From the NCBI GenBank assembly GCA_029251085.1, contig JAQXDZ010000102.1:1-64000 (forward strand): a stretch of 64,000 nt of DNA, read 5' to 3'. Below the pieces are notes generated by a model. It made no database searches and was not told where the DNA came from. It saw only the letters and a program-made list of their open reading frames with translations. Origin of the DNA: Mariniblastus sp. Lineage in GTDB: Bacteria; Planctomycetota; Planctomycetia; Pirellulales; Pirellulaceae. The position numbers were made by a program, and so were the translations under genes. Positions 1 to 8,699 of the stretch are shown one piece after another (position 1 is the stretch's first letter; each line of letters opens with the position of its first letter).

Positions 1-35
1 CTATCGCGGCCGACGGCCTCTGACTCAATTGGCAA

Positions 36-254
36 CTAAACCTGTTCGCGAAGCGTGAACCAGCTCATCACAGCCAAGAGCAGCGAGCAAACGACAAAAA
101 CTATGTCGATATACATATTCGCAAACTTGAACGGCGCAACCTGTTGCATTCCGGAAAATCCCAGAACTAAGTCGGCAAGGAATAAAGCGAAAACGATGAT
201 AGCGATCGTTAGCGCGGCGATACAAAGCCCCTTCTGCACAGAAGTTATCCTCAA
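36..254 (-). CDS. small two-helix membrane protein, unknown
   Basis: This 72-residue reading frame has two strongly hydrophobic stretches, at about residues 9-31 and 47-64, separated by a short polar segment. It would be a small inner-membrane protein with two transmembrane helices. The first codon is TTG and no clear ribosome binding site precedes it, so the start is uncertain. I do not recognise a family. The hydrophobic pattern argues for a real gene, since shadow frames rarely give two clean helices, but the support is only moderate. No neighbour on its left is visible. Confidence 0.45.
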   Translation of the reverse strand: MRITSVQKGLCIAALTIAIIVFALFLADLVLGFSGMQQVAPFKFANMYIDIVFVVCSLLLAVMSWFTLREQV

Positions 255-772
255 AATTGCGTTCGCGAGTCGGACTTGCCAAAGACAGCTATCCGATCAT
301 CGCCAAAAATAAACAGCCCAGTTCAAATGGAACCAGAATGCCCGTTACTAAATATTAGACTCTACGTCAGTATAATTGGCCTTTGGGTGGTGTCACGATG
401 GCATATCAAAGAGAATGCGATGAACCTGTTTTCTAGTATCGACGATTCCGGTTATCACGCGTAGTCCTTCCACAGAAGGTGGGCTTGTAGCACTTTTTCC
501 AGTGTTTCGGCATGAGCATCGGATTGGTTTTCTATCGCAAACCCGTTTCAACGCCATCGTGAGCTTGATTATATGGATTGAACCACCAACAAACCAACCT
601 CTTTCCCAAAAAATCTTTCCTTGTATCGCCGGAAAAATGGCCTTTTTGATTTTCAATCAGCCGATATCCCGCCCGCACTCCGTTTGAAACGCTTCGATTA
701 GGTACACTACAGAGCATCCAATGAAGCCAAAGTTGGCTTCATTACGCAACCATTCAACAGGACAATTTCCTT
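255..772. other. intergenic region upstream of coaD
   Basis: About 520 bases without a convincing gene. Short open frames on both strands (for example 393-656 minus) have no recognisable domain, signal peptide or ribosome binding site and overlap each other. The only structure I see is the hairpin just before coaD, listed separately. Confidence 0.4.
720..743 (+). promoter_or_regulatory. hairpin in the coaD leader
   Basis: A perfect 11-base inverted repeat (arms 720-730 and 733-743, AATGAAGCCAA and its complement) with a two-base spacer lies 29 bases before the coaD start. It has no T-run after it, so it is not a typical terminator. It may be a leader hairpin or a protein site; the role is unknown. 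Confidence 0.4.
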
Positions 773-1258
773 ATGAAGACCGCCGTTTATACCGGCTCGT
801 TCGATCCGATCACTCTCGGACACCTTAACGTCATCGAACGAAGCAGTCGCCTCGTTGACCACTTGGTTATCGGAATTGGTGTCAATATTGAGAAAACGGG
901 TCTGTTTCAGTCAGACGAGAGACTGGACTTGGTGCACCGGGTGACAGCCCACCTGGACAACGTTCAAGTCGAAACGTTCGAAGGTCTGGCGGTCAACTTC
1001 GTTAAAAAATGCGATGCTAAAGTGATGATCCGAGGCGTGCGACCACTGACCGATATCGCCGCTGAATTTACGATGATGATGGCCAACCGCGCACTCAACG
1101 ATGAACTCGAAACCGTCTTTCTAATGGCAGACGGTGAATATGCCCACGTCTCCAGTTCGCTGATCAAACAGGTCACCCCGCTGGCAACCGACGAACAGCT
1201 TGCGAGATTCGTACCGTCCGAAATCATCCCGGATCTAAGGAAAAAATTAACGCCATGA
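773..1258 (+). CDS. coaD: phosphopantetheine adenylyltransferase
   Basis: CoaD transfers AMP from ATP to 4'-phosphopantetheine to make dephospho-CoA, the penultimate step of cytoplasmic coenzyme A synthesis. The 161-residue protein has the usual length. It opens with the nucleotidyltransferase signature YTGSFDPITLGHLNVI (residues 6-21) containing the T/HxGH-type motif, and carries the conserved IRGVR segment near residue 87 and an SSS-L-K segment near residue 125 (VSSSLIKQ), which matches the usual ISSS(L/T)VRE motif. The ATG start fits the family start exactly. It stands alone, preceded by a hairpin and followed by a good terminator, so it is probably monocistronic. Confidence 0.97.
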   Translation: MKTAVYTGSFDPITLGHLNVIERSSRLVDHLVIGIGVNIEKTGLFQSDERLDLVHRVTAHLDNVQVETFEGLAVNFVKKCDAKVMIRGVRPLTDIAAEFTMMMANRALNDELETVFLMADGEYAHVSSSLIKQVTPLATDEQLARFVPSEIIPDLRKKLTP

Positions 1259-1270
1259 TGGACACAGCTC

Positions 1271-1322
1271 AACCGCGATCGATTCTCTCAAAATACCGGG
1301 CGATCGCGGTTGCGATTTTTTT
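1271..1322 (+). terminator. rho-independent terminator after coaD
   Basis: Perfect 11-base arms AACCGCGATCG (1271-1281) and CGATCGCGGTT (1301-1311) enclose a 19-base loop and are followed by GCGA and a run of seven T. It lies 12 bases after the coaD stop. Confidence 0.75.
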
Positions 1323-1352
1323 GGCTGAAAATCCCCAGTAAATCAAACTGGA

Positions 1353-2162
1353 TCAACGGGCACACTCAGCCCATGTCTTGGGGGTTTCATAAACTCGAAC
1401 CCGCTCCAGAGTCGCCTCTCCGAAGTGGCCATCAAGCCACTCAAAAACTGCTGCGGCAATGTTTTCAACGGTCGGATTAATCTCTGCAAAATAATCAACA
1501 TCGTGATTCAAATGCTTGTGATCAAGTCGTTCGATCACTCGCTCTTTCACCGTCGCTTCGAAGATGGCTAAAGAAACAATAGCCCCGGTCTGATTTTCAA
1601 CCTGATTCGACAGGGTGACATCGAGGACGTAGTTGTGCCCGTGCCCCGCCGGATTATTACACTTTCCGAATAACTGCCGATTTTTTTCATCCGAAAGCTG
1701 ACTGCAGTGCAACCGATGGGCCGCTGAAAATTCGAACTGCTGGGTTAGCTGTACCGTTACATTTTCGTCTGCAGTTAAATTCATATCTTGCTCTAAATGG
1801 ATTGAAAACTCTAAGTACGGATTAGTCGCGAGTGAAATAGACACCAAATTAGACGCATGTTTCCAACGCTTCAAAAACTCTCGACAAATCCCCCGTATCA
1901 TTAACTCACCGGTAGGAAAACGCTGAGGATGACAAATCAGAAGATCTGTCGCGATCGACCTTAAAAGCCCATCGATCTGTGAGACGTCGCAGAGATAGCC
2001 CGATTCCGCATCCGGTTCTCCCTCAATCGTGCAACGCATCACAAGCGAAGGGACCACTGCGTTCGTTGAAGGCCAACCCGCCCAAGAATTCTTAGACTCC
2101 ACCGCGCCGAGATTGTCGGGTGAGACAAGTGAAAATCGAATTTCTCGGGAGAGACGCATCAT
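1353..2162 (-). CDS. two-domain 6-pyruvoyl-tetrahydropterin / 6-carboxytetrahydropterin synthase family protein
   Basis: The C-terminal half (about residues 138-269) is a canonical PTPS/QueD domain that acts on dihydroneopterin triphosphate: zinc ligands His149, His152 and the GHGHNY pair His174/His176, an active-site Cys168 in FGKCNN, and the LDHKHLNHD and NPTVENIA segments. The N-terminal half (about 1-130) appears to be a second, degenerate copy without the zinc histidines. Most family members have 120-150 residues, so this 269-residue form is a duplication or fusion. It follows an SDR gene on the same strand by 33 bases and is probably co-transcribed with it. The product could be a queuosine precursor enzyme or a tetrahydrobiopterin-type enzyme; the sequence alone does not decide. 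Confidence 0.88.
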   Translation of the reverse strand: MMRLSREIRFSLVSPDNLGAVESKNSWAGWPSTNAVVPSLVMRCTIEGEPDAESGYLCDVSQIDGLLRSIATDLLICHPQRFPTGELMIRGICREFLKRWKHASNLVSISLATNPYLEFSIHLEQDMNLTADENVTVQLTQQFEFSAAHRLHCSQLSDEKNRQLFGKCNNPAGHGHNYVLDVTLSNQVENQTGAIVSLAIFEATVKERVIERLDHKHLNHDVDYFAEINPTVENIAAAVFEWLDGHFGEATLERVRVYETPKTWAECAR

Positions 2163-2195
2163 ACAACTTGCATTATTTTCGTGAGTAAGAAAAAA

Positions 2196-2921
2196 CTAAG
2201 GTTGATCGGTGACAGTAAACGCCTCGCCGCTCGGATAGTCCTCTGGTGCAGAAACGCACCCCCAAACCGCTTCCGCAATTCTGCGTGGTTGAACACATTG
2301 TTCGGAAGGAAAATCAGGAAATAACCGTCGGAGCATTGGTGTCTCCACCGCTCCAGGGCGAATGGAGCAAACTCGAAGCCCTAATTCGGCACCTTCGCTG
2401 GCAAGAGCCTGCGTCATCAAATCCATCCACGCCTTGCAGGCCCCATAAAAACCCAACCCGTCGAACGGGTCAACCGCTGAAAGAGATGAAATATTAACGA
2501 TCACTCCCGCTCGCTGCATCCTCATTTTCTTCCAAATCGCCTGCGTAAGATAAAACAAGCTTCTAACGTTTGTATTGATGGTGGTCTCAAATGTCTCCGG
2601 CGAAATCTCATGAAATGGCGAAAGCGGTGAGGCAGCGGCATTATTGACCAATACATCGATTCGCCCAAATCGACTCGCGGTCTCCTCTGCCACCTCGAGA
2701 GCTCGCTCCGTATTTTCTAAATCAGCCACCATCGCAAAACACTCGCGGCCGTTCAAAACTGCGTCAATCGCCTCTTTTGCTTCCAGCAGATTCGATTCTC
2801 GCCTCCCGCAAATTGCAATGTCGTAGCCTTTTTCAGCGAAAAGCAACGCCGTCGCCAAGCCAATTCCGCTGCTCCCGCCTGTCACCAAACAGACTGAATT
2901 TTGAGTTGTTTCGAGATTCAT
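2196..2921 (-). CDS. short-chain dehydrogenase/reductase
   Basis: Cytoplasmic NAD(P)-dependent oxidoreductase of the classical SDR family, 241 residues from the chosen start. It has the cofactor motif TGGSSGIG (residues 14-21), the NNAA motif near residue 93, a serine in NISSLSA and the catalytic YxxxK (YGACK). The frame extends upstream to 3005, but the extra residues do not resemble the family and the ATG at 2921 places the first beta strand (VCLVTGG) where SDRs have it. The gene downstream is a PTPS-like enzyme, so a sepiapterin-reductase-like or other pteridine role is possible. Substrate cannot be read from sequence. Confidence 0.9.
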   Translation of the reverse strand: MNLETTQNSVCLVTGGSSGIGLATALLFAEKGYDIAICGRRESNLLEAKEAIDAVLNGRECFAMVADLENTERALEVAEETASRFGRIDVLVNNAAASPLSPFHEISPETFETTINTNVRSLFYLTQAIWKKMRMQRAGVIVNISSLSAVDPFDGLGFYGACKAWMDLMTQALASEGAELGLRVCSIRPGAVETPMLRRLFPDFPSEQCVQPRRIAEAVWGCVSAPEDYPSGEAFTVTDQP

Positions 2922-3153
2922 AGGCCAGCTGTCCAATAATTGGAACTTCAAATTCGGATCGACGGGTGATTGTGTTACCTTACAGACGATTGAACAAGTT
3001 GCCAATTCCCGCGAACCAAGATAAATTCCGGGTTTTGCTTCGCTCGATTATTAGAATAGCCCAAAATGTTTGGGGTCAAGTTTTTTCAAATCGATTCTCC
3101 TATCGGAAATCGATCCCTGCATCGTAGTCCACTTTATTTAACGGTTTATCGTT

Positions 3154-4323
3154 ATGCCTAGCTACCGCCGCCTCGGTGAAATTCCACCCAAACGCCATAT
3201 GCAATTTGAGAATCAGGGCGAAAGCTATTTGAACGAGGGACTGTTCTATGAACATGTGGTCACGACTCAGGGGTTCGATCGCGTCTACAGCATTCTCTAT
3301 CACCGCCGACCTCCGACGCGAGTCGTGTCAACGGAGACCGTCGGCAAACTCGAAATTGAGGCTTGCCCGGATCAAGAACTGCGGCATCACCACATTAAAT
3401 CCGGGGATCTCGTAAGAGGCGGTGACCCAATCACCGACCGCATCCCCATGATGTTCAACGAAGATCTCACTGCTTACCGCGTCCGCCCGGACCGACAACA
3501 GGCTGAGATTTACCGAAATGCTGCTGCCGATGAAATCATCTTTATCCACCATGGCCAGGGATATATCGAGACTACCTATGGGCGGCTTCCCTACCGTCGT
3601 GGGGACTATTGTGTCATTCCGAGAACATGCAACTATCGCATCGTAAGCGAATCCATTTCGCAAGAAGACCATTTGATTATCGAAAGCAACGGACCAGTTC
3701 GGATCCCACAGCAGTACCTTAATCAAGACGGTCAGATGCTCCTCGGTTCACCCTACAGCGAGCGAGACTTTCACAGTCCACTTGAACTTGATTCAAAGGA
3801 CGAAGAAGTCGAGACCTCCATCCTTATCAAAAACGGCAGTCAACTAACACGAGTCGTTATGGCTAACAACCCATTCGACGTCGTCGGCTGGGACGGCTTT
3901 CTTTATCCCTATACTTTCAATGCCTGGGATTTTGAACCACTCACCGGCACACTCCACCTGCCACCTCCTTACCAACAAACATTTGAGATGAGAGGGTTTG
4001 TGATCTGCACATTCGCGCCAAGGCACCTCGACCACCATCCCAAAGCAGTCAAAGTGCCTTACGTCCACAGTAACGTCGAAGCTGATGAAGTCTTGTACTA
4101 CGTGGAAGGCGAATTCGGTTCTCGTAAGGGAGTCGATGTAGGCAGCCTGACGCTTCATCCGGGTGGGATTCCACACGGGCCCCATCCGGGAACCATTATG
4201 AAAAGCATGGGGATGGATTTCACAAACGAGATGGCAGTCATGTACGACACTGACCGCCCCCTTTTCCTCACTCAACAAGCGATGGAAATGGACGACCCAA
4301 GCTATCCCATGAGTTGGCTTTAA
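3154..4323 (+). CDS. homogentisate 1,2-dioxygenase-like cupin protein
   Basis: Homogentisate dioxygenase opens the ring of homogentisate with O2 and non-haem iron in tyrosine and phenylalanine breakdown. This 389-residue protein follows the family along its length: an N-terminal cupin part with an RRGDYCVIPR-type strand near residue 148, and a C-terminal part where YVHSNVEADEVLYY and GIPHGPHPG (about residues 302-349) supply the His-Glu-His iron ligands. It is somewhat shorter than the usual 430 or so residues. A flavin reductase-like gene follows 57 bases downstream on the same strand. No fumarylacetoacetase or 4-hydroxyphenylpyruvate dioxygenase is visible in the window, so the exact substrate is not certain. 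Confidence 0.85.
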   Translation: MPSYRRLGEIPPKRHMQFENQGESYLNEGLFYEHVVTTQGFDRVYSILYHRRPPTRVVSTETVGKLEIEACPDQELRHHHIKSGDLVRGGDPITDRIPMMFNEDLTAYRVRPDRQQAEIYRNAAADEIIFIHHGQGYIETTYGRLPYRRGDYCVIPRTCNYRIVSESISQEDHLIIESNGPVRIPQQYLNQDGQMLLGSPYSERDFHSPLELDSKDEEVETSILIKNGSQLTRVVMANNPFDVVGWDGFLYPYTFNAWDFEPLTGTLHLPPPYQQTFEMRGFVICTFAPRHLDHHPKAVKVPYVHSNVEADEVLYYVEGEFGSRKGVDVGSLTLHPGGIPHGPHPGTIMKSMGMDFTNEMAVMYDTDRPLFLTQQAMEMDDPSYPMSWL

Positions 4324-4380
4324 ACCAAGCACTTTCCCGCTGGACGTATAAACACCAACCCGTTTCGTGAATCTGAAATC

Positions 4381-5001
4381 ATGTTAATTGACCCTGCAGC
4401 CGAGTCAGCATCATTTGTTTACTCAACAATGATTCGCGCGATTACGCCTCGGCCAATTGCTTGGGTATCAACTGTCTCGCCAACGGGAGTGACAAACCTC
4501 GCGCCGTTTAGTTATTTCAATGGAATTTGCAGCTCACCGGCAGCGCTGATGTTCTCTCCCGTCAACCGCCCGGACGGTTCTCCCAAAGACACGCTGGTTA
4601 ACATCCGCGACAACGGGGAGTTCGTCGTGAATGTCGTCCCGTTTTCAATCGCCCAGCCAATGTTCGAAACCGCTGGCGATTTCCAATACGAAACGAGTGA
4701 GTTCAGCGAAGTTGGCCTTACTCCCGCCCCAAGCAAAAAAGTACAGCCACCGGGTGTCCAGGAATCTCCGATTCAGTTTGAATGCGAAGTCATCCAGATT
4801 GTTCCTGTCGGAGAAGGACCACTCGCAGCCAATGTTATCATTGGCAAGATTGTCCTGATGAATATCGCGGACAACATTCTGGACGACGATCAAAAAATAG
4901 ATCCCGCTAAATTAGATACGATTGGACGCATGGGAGGGCGAAGCTATTCCAGAACGACCGACCGGTTCGAATTAAAACCGACCGGCTCGACAAAGAAATA
5001 G
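4381..5001 (+). CDS. flavin reductase-like (FMN-binding split barrel) protein
   Basis: A 206-residue member of the flavin reductase / DIM6-NTAB family, which binds FMN and commonly supplies reduced flavin or acts as an oxidoreductase. The family pattern is clear: RAITPRPIAWVST near residues 19-31, NLAPFSYFNGI near 40-50, and a DT-x-N-x(3)-N-x-E-F-V-V-N segment near 70-83. It lies 57 bases after the homogentisate dioxygenase-like gene and is probably in one operon with it, suggesting a role in aromatic compound oxidation. The next gene is convergent. Confidence 0.88.
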   Translation: MLIDPAAESASFVYSTMIRAITPRPIAWVSTVSPTGVTNLAPFSYFNGICSSPAALMFSPVNRPDGSPKDTLVNIRDNGEFVVNVVPFSIAQPMFETAGDFQYETSEFSEVGLTPAPSKKVQPPGVQESPIQFECEVIQIVPVGEGPLAANVIIGKIVLMNIADNILDDDQKIDPAKLDTIGRMGGRSYSRTTDRFELKPTGSTKK

Positions 5002-5059
5002 CATTCGTTCGCGCAAACTTTGAAACGCATTTACAGTAGCTCGCTTCGACCGGGAGAAA

Positions 5060-7627
5060 CTATTTGTCGCCGGCTGCCCGTTTCCCAACCGATTTCATAT
5101 AAGCCAATAAATCGAGGATTTCGTCTCGCGTCAGAGTATCGAGCAATCCCGTTGGCATCATCGAAACTTTAGAAGGTTTCATCACTTCAATCTGATCGAC
5201 TTGGACATTGGTAAATCTTCCTGGATCGATCATGTTTTCCTGAACCATGTATCGATTTCCGTTAAGGTTAGCGACCCTTCCGGTAACCATTGTTCCGTCG
5301 TCGAGCTGGAAAATTGTGGCCTCATATTGATCGGAAATTTCTTTACTCGGATCAACAATGGTCTCAATCAAATCGCGAGTGCTAAAGCGATGTCCTGCCG
5401 GTGTCAGGTCTGGACCAACAATCCCGCCCTGCCCCTCCATGCGATGGCATTTGTAACACGTGGCAAGCGCGAACATTTTTTTTCCGTTTTCAAGATCTCG
5501 ACTTGCAAACACGGTTTTCTCGTCATCAACGAAATCATCCATTCCCCATTTTTTGACGACCGGCCTTGCCTTGAGATCGGCATACGGATCGCTGACCTCT
5601 GGCTTCAATGCCAGAACTTCTGCCAAATCTTTTTTCTCTTGATTCGACAATTTTCCAACCGCGTGTTTTTTTATGTTGTTGATATATCCACCAAACGAAT
5701 TACCGCCTTTCGTTTTTGCCGATTCTACAAACCAGCGAAAATACTTTTCCCTAAGTGCGTTATTCCATCCGGTTTGTGCGTCACTCAAAATCATCGCGTA
5801 GGCGATTTGCGGTTCTTGAGCGCTGGGCGTCAACAATTTATCGACAATTTTGGCAGTCGCTCCCTCCGCTTTAACGGCGACCAACAGCTTGGCCAATTCG
5901 CGATCCAACTGTTCGTCGTTGGCTGGAAAATACTGGGATAGTCTCCGGATGGACGCTTGAGTTGATTCGGTCACCGGTCCCAATCGGCAAAGCGTTAAAC
6001 CATAAACTCGAATCAAATGAAGCCTCTGCTCTTTCGAAAGTTGATTCCAATCTAAAGCCGCAAGCTGCTCAACGACCTTCGCCTGACTTTGCTCATCACC
6101 ACATCGCGCTACTGCTGTCATTAACTCCAGCACCCGCTGGGGCCGGGTCGCAGAAAAAGGATCCCGCCAGTTATTAAAATCCTGCAATTCCAGCGCCGTT
6201 CGAGCAGCATAGCGAATCATTCGATCTGGATCTGCCAGCTTTTCCCAAACCATCGACCAGTCTACCGCTGCACCTGGTGCATGAAATGACTCTAGCTTTC
6301 GCCTTACCGCTACTGCACTTTCAAGCTCGGGATAAACGGCAGGTGCGACTGACTTATCGCCGACATAGGTAACGCGGTAGAGCGCCGATTGAGAGCGACG
6401 ACCACCTACTAGAAAGTACATCGCACCGTCAACGGGATTGATGACAAGATCCGTCACAGGCAACGCCGGTGCAGAACAGAATTTTTCTTTGGTCGCCTGA
6501 TAAGTCGAGCCATTGGAAGACATTCGAACGGCATAAATCATGCCGTAACTCCAGTCAGAGATGAACAACGCGTTCTGATAATCAGCTGGGAATTTCGCCC
6601 CGGTTCCGAACACGATCCCCGTTGGACTTCCCGGCCCAATGTTTAATACCGGAGGAACGCTGTCAGGATAATATTCTGGCCACTTACCCGACCCATGCCG
6701 CCATCCAAATTCACCTCCACTAACAACATGACAAACCCGTGTTGGTCTGTACCAAGGCAGCCCAACATCCCATTCCATATCGGCATCATACGTAAACAAC
6801 TCACCATTAGGATCAAAAGCGATGTCGTATTCGTTTCGAAACCCCATCGCCACCAACTCAAACGACTTCCCCTCGGGGTCGGTTTTGCAAACCCACCCCC
6901 CTGGCGCGAGTCGACCGGCTGCGTGCCCTCGAGCGTCCGGCAGCCGGTTTAGTACCTGGTCTTCTTTCCATAACATGGGGACGCGTGTCGTTTCAGGGTT
7001 GGGAATCTTTGTGGCGTTCCCAGCACAAATATAAAGTGACTTTTTATCAGGACTGAGGATCACCGCATGAGGACCATGCTCCGATTTCCCGACAAACTCC
7101 CGTAGCAATTCGACGCTGTCATATTGGTCATCCTGATTCGTATCCCGTACGCGATACAACCCTGCGGGTTTGGGGGCTATCTTCTTGGTTGGCTTACTCC
7201 CTTTTTTTACTTTGGGAGGACTAATCCCGTAGGAGACCACGTACAAACTATCAAACGCACACAACAAACCCTGCGCGAATCCGATACTCAAATCAATTTC
7301 CTCGACCTTAGACGCATCCCCATCGCCGGGAGTGATTCGGTAGAGTTTTCCGTACTGATCGGAGGCAATTAATCGCCCTTGCGGATCCGGAGTCATCGAT
7401 ACCCAAGAACCTTGCTCACTGGGCACGCGATACAACAACTCACCCTGAAAACCGGTTGGTAATTTCAAATCCTCTGCACTGGTCGTCTGAGCCTGTGCAT
7501 TCCCGGAGCTAAGGGAGACCAATAAAAAAACCAGTAACATGGCAAAGAAAACGCTGTTTTGGCTTCGCGCAAACACAAACTTGGCCGGTGCAAATCGAAT
7601 AATCATAGATATTAACCTGAGTGGCAT
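5060..7627 (-). CDS. PVC-type glucose/sorbosone dehydrogenase-like beta-propeller with C-terminal cytochrome c
   Basis: A large exported protein (about 855 residues) of the kind widespread in planctomycetes and verrucomicrobia. A signal peptide (hydrophobic run ending near SSGNAQAQ) is followed by a beta-propeller part resembling soluble-type dehydrogenases, a middle helical HEAT-like part, and a C-terminal cytochrome c domain with one haem motif CYKCH near residue 723 and a later methionine-rich segment (KVSMMPTG) that can give the axial ligand. It probably oxidises a carbohydrate or alcohol and passes electrons to the envelope chain. The open frame runs to 7783 and would overlap the divergent methyltransferase; ATG at 7627 has GGGAG upstream, while ATG at 7606 is an alternative. 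Confidence 0.85.
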   Translation of the reverse strand: MPLRLISMIIRFAPAKFVFARSQNSVFFAMLLVFLLVSLSSGNAQAQTTSAEDLKLPTGFQGELLYRVPSEQGSWVSMTPDPQGRLIASDQYGKLYRITPGDGDASKVEEIDLSIGFAQGLLCAFDSLYVVSYGISPPKVKKGSKPTKKIAPKPAGLYRVRDTNQDDQYDSVELLREFVGKSEHGPHAVILSPDKKSLYICAGNATKIPNPETTRVPMLWKEDQVLNRLPDARGHAAGRLAPGGWVCKTDPEGKSFELVAMGFRNEYDIAFDPNGELFTYDADMEWDVGLPWYRPTRVCHVVSGGEFGWRHGSGKWPEYYPDSVPPVLNIGPGSPTGIVFGTGAKFPADYQNALFISDWSYGMIYAVRMSSNGSTYQATKEKFCSAPALPVTDLVINPVDGAMYFLVGGRRSQSALYRVTYVGDKSVAPAVYPELESAVAVRRKLESFHAPGAAVDWSMVWEKLADPDRMIRYAARTALELQDFNNWRDPFSATRPQRVLELMTAVARCGDEQSQAKVVEQLAALDWNQLSKEQRLHLIRVYGLTLCRLGPVTESTQASIRRLSQYFPANDEQLDRELAKLLVAVKAEGATAKIVDKLLTPSAQEPQIAYAMILSDAQTGWNNALREKYFRWFVESAKTKGGNSFGGYINNIKKHAVGKLSNQEKKDLAEVLALKPEVSDPYADLKARPVVKKWGMDDFVDDEKTVFASRDLENGKKMFALATCYKCHRMEGQGGIVGPDLTPAGHRFSTRDLIETIVDPSKEISDQYEATIFQLDDGTMVTGRVANLNGNRYMVQENMIDPGRFTNVQVDQIEVMKPSKVSMMPTGLLDTLTRDEILDLLAYMKSVGKRAAGDK

Positions 7628-7679
7628 TGATAAAGTTCTCCCGAACGTGTGGAATACAGTTTGAAACAGAAAGGAAACA

Positions 7680-8678
7680 ATGTCCAGTTCACAACAGAAA
7701 ACACTCGAAGATTTTATCGCCCTTAAGCATCGAAATGCACTTTCCCATGCAATTCGAGCTGCAGTTGACCTCGGCGTTATCAACGCACTCCGTAATGGTC
7801 AGCGAACCGCTGCTCAACTCGCAGATGAACTGGGCGCTCACCCAGAAGCACTCGCCCGATTATTGGATGTTGTGGTGGAAACTGAGCTCGTAGAAAAATA
7901 TGGTGATGATTACGCGCTCTCTTCGATTGCCAGATTAATCCCTGATCGTTTTTACGATTTTGGTGACGAATACTGGAAGCACCTCGTACTCCATACCAAG
8001 ACCGGCGCTCCGCTTCCTGTGTGTGACGAGATCCCGGTAGAAGACATCGATTACGTCGCCAACAAAACCAGTGAAGAATGGACTCTCACGCCAACCGCGA
8101 TGGTTGCGGCCCAGGCACTCGACATCGGCAACACAAGAAAAGACTTGCGGATTCTGGAAATTGGATGTGGCTCTGCCATCTTCTCCGCGACCCTGACCCA
8201 CTCTGATCCAGGAGCAAAGATCACGCTTCTCGATCGCCCGATTGGAATCCAAAGAGCCCGTAAAACGATCGACAGTATCGGGTCTGAACACGAAATCACT
8301 TACGTGGAAGCAGAAAACATTCTCGACCTTGACTCCATTCAAGAAATCCAACACGATTCCTTTGATTTAGTGTTGATCGCCGGACAAATTCATCGAATGA
8401 CCATGGCTTCCTGCCAAAGACTTTTCAGTCAAGTTCACAAGCTTGTGAAACCTGATCGTGAATTCGCCATCGTCGATGTCTTTCCGGGCCAAGAAAGTGG
8501 CGATAAAAATCTAGCCATTTTCAATCTTGAATTAGGTTTACGTACTTCACAGGGACGTCTGCACGACCCACTGATCCTTGAGAATGAACTTCGTTCCAGT
8601 GGATTTGCCCAAGTCCAGTTCGCTCATTTACCAGCAACACCTTATTACTGGGGCCTGATTCTAGCCCAGCGAGCATAA
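7680..8678 (+). CDS. O-methyltransferase-like SAM-dependent methyltransferase with winged-helix N-terminus
   Basis: The 332-residue protein has the two-part layout of plant-type and polyketide O-methyltransferases. Residues 10-90 form a winged-helix dimerisation domain (AAQLADELGAHPEALARLLDVVV), and residues from about 155 form a Rossmann domain with SAM motif ILEIGCGSAIF (158-168) and an acidic residue after the second strand (TLLDRP). It would methylate a small molecule in the cytoplasm; the acceptor is unknown. It is transcribed away from the PVC cytochrome gene and ends 21 bases before a convergent gene. No biosynthetic cluster surrounds it. Confidence 0.85.
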   Translation: MSSSQQKTLEDFIALKHRNALSHAIRAAVDLGVINALRNGQRTAAQLADELGAHPEALARLLDVVVETELVEKYGDDYALSSIARLIPDRFYDFGDEYWKHLVLHTKTGAPLPVCDEIPVEDIDYVANKTSEEWTLTPTAMVAAQALDIGNTRKDLRILEIGCGSAIFSATLTHSDPGAKITLLDRPIGIQRARKTIDSIGSEHEITYVEAENILDLDSIQEIQHDSFDLVLIAGQIHRMTMASCQRLFSQVHKLVKPDREFAIVDVFPGQESGDKNLAIFNLELGLRTSQGRLHDPLILENELRSSGFAQVQFAHLPATPYYWGLILAQRA

Positions 8679-8699
8679 ACCAGAGAGGGAACGCTCGCT
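8668..8699. terminator. possible shared terminator hairpin
   Basis: Arms AGCGAGC (8668-8674) and GCTCGCT (8693-8699) span the end of the methyltransferase gene and the gap to the convergent gene at 8700. There is no strong T-run, so termination is only a guess. Confidence 0.28.

Noticed and set aside
393-656. 87-residue minus-strand open frame upstream of coaD
   Set aside because: No ribosome binding site, no domain or signal peptide, and it overlaps other frames of equal quality. Not listed.
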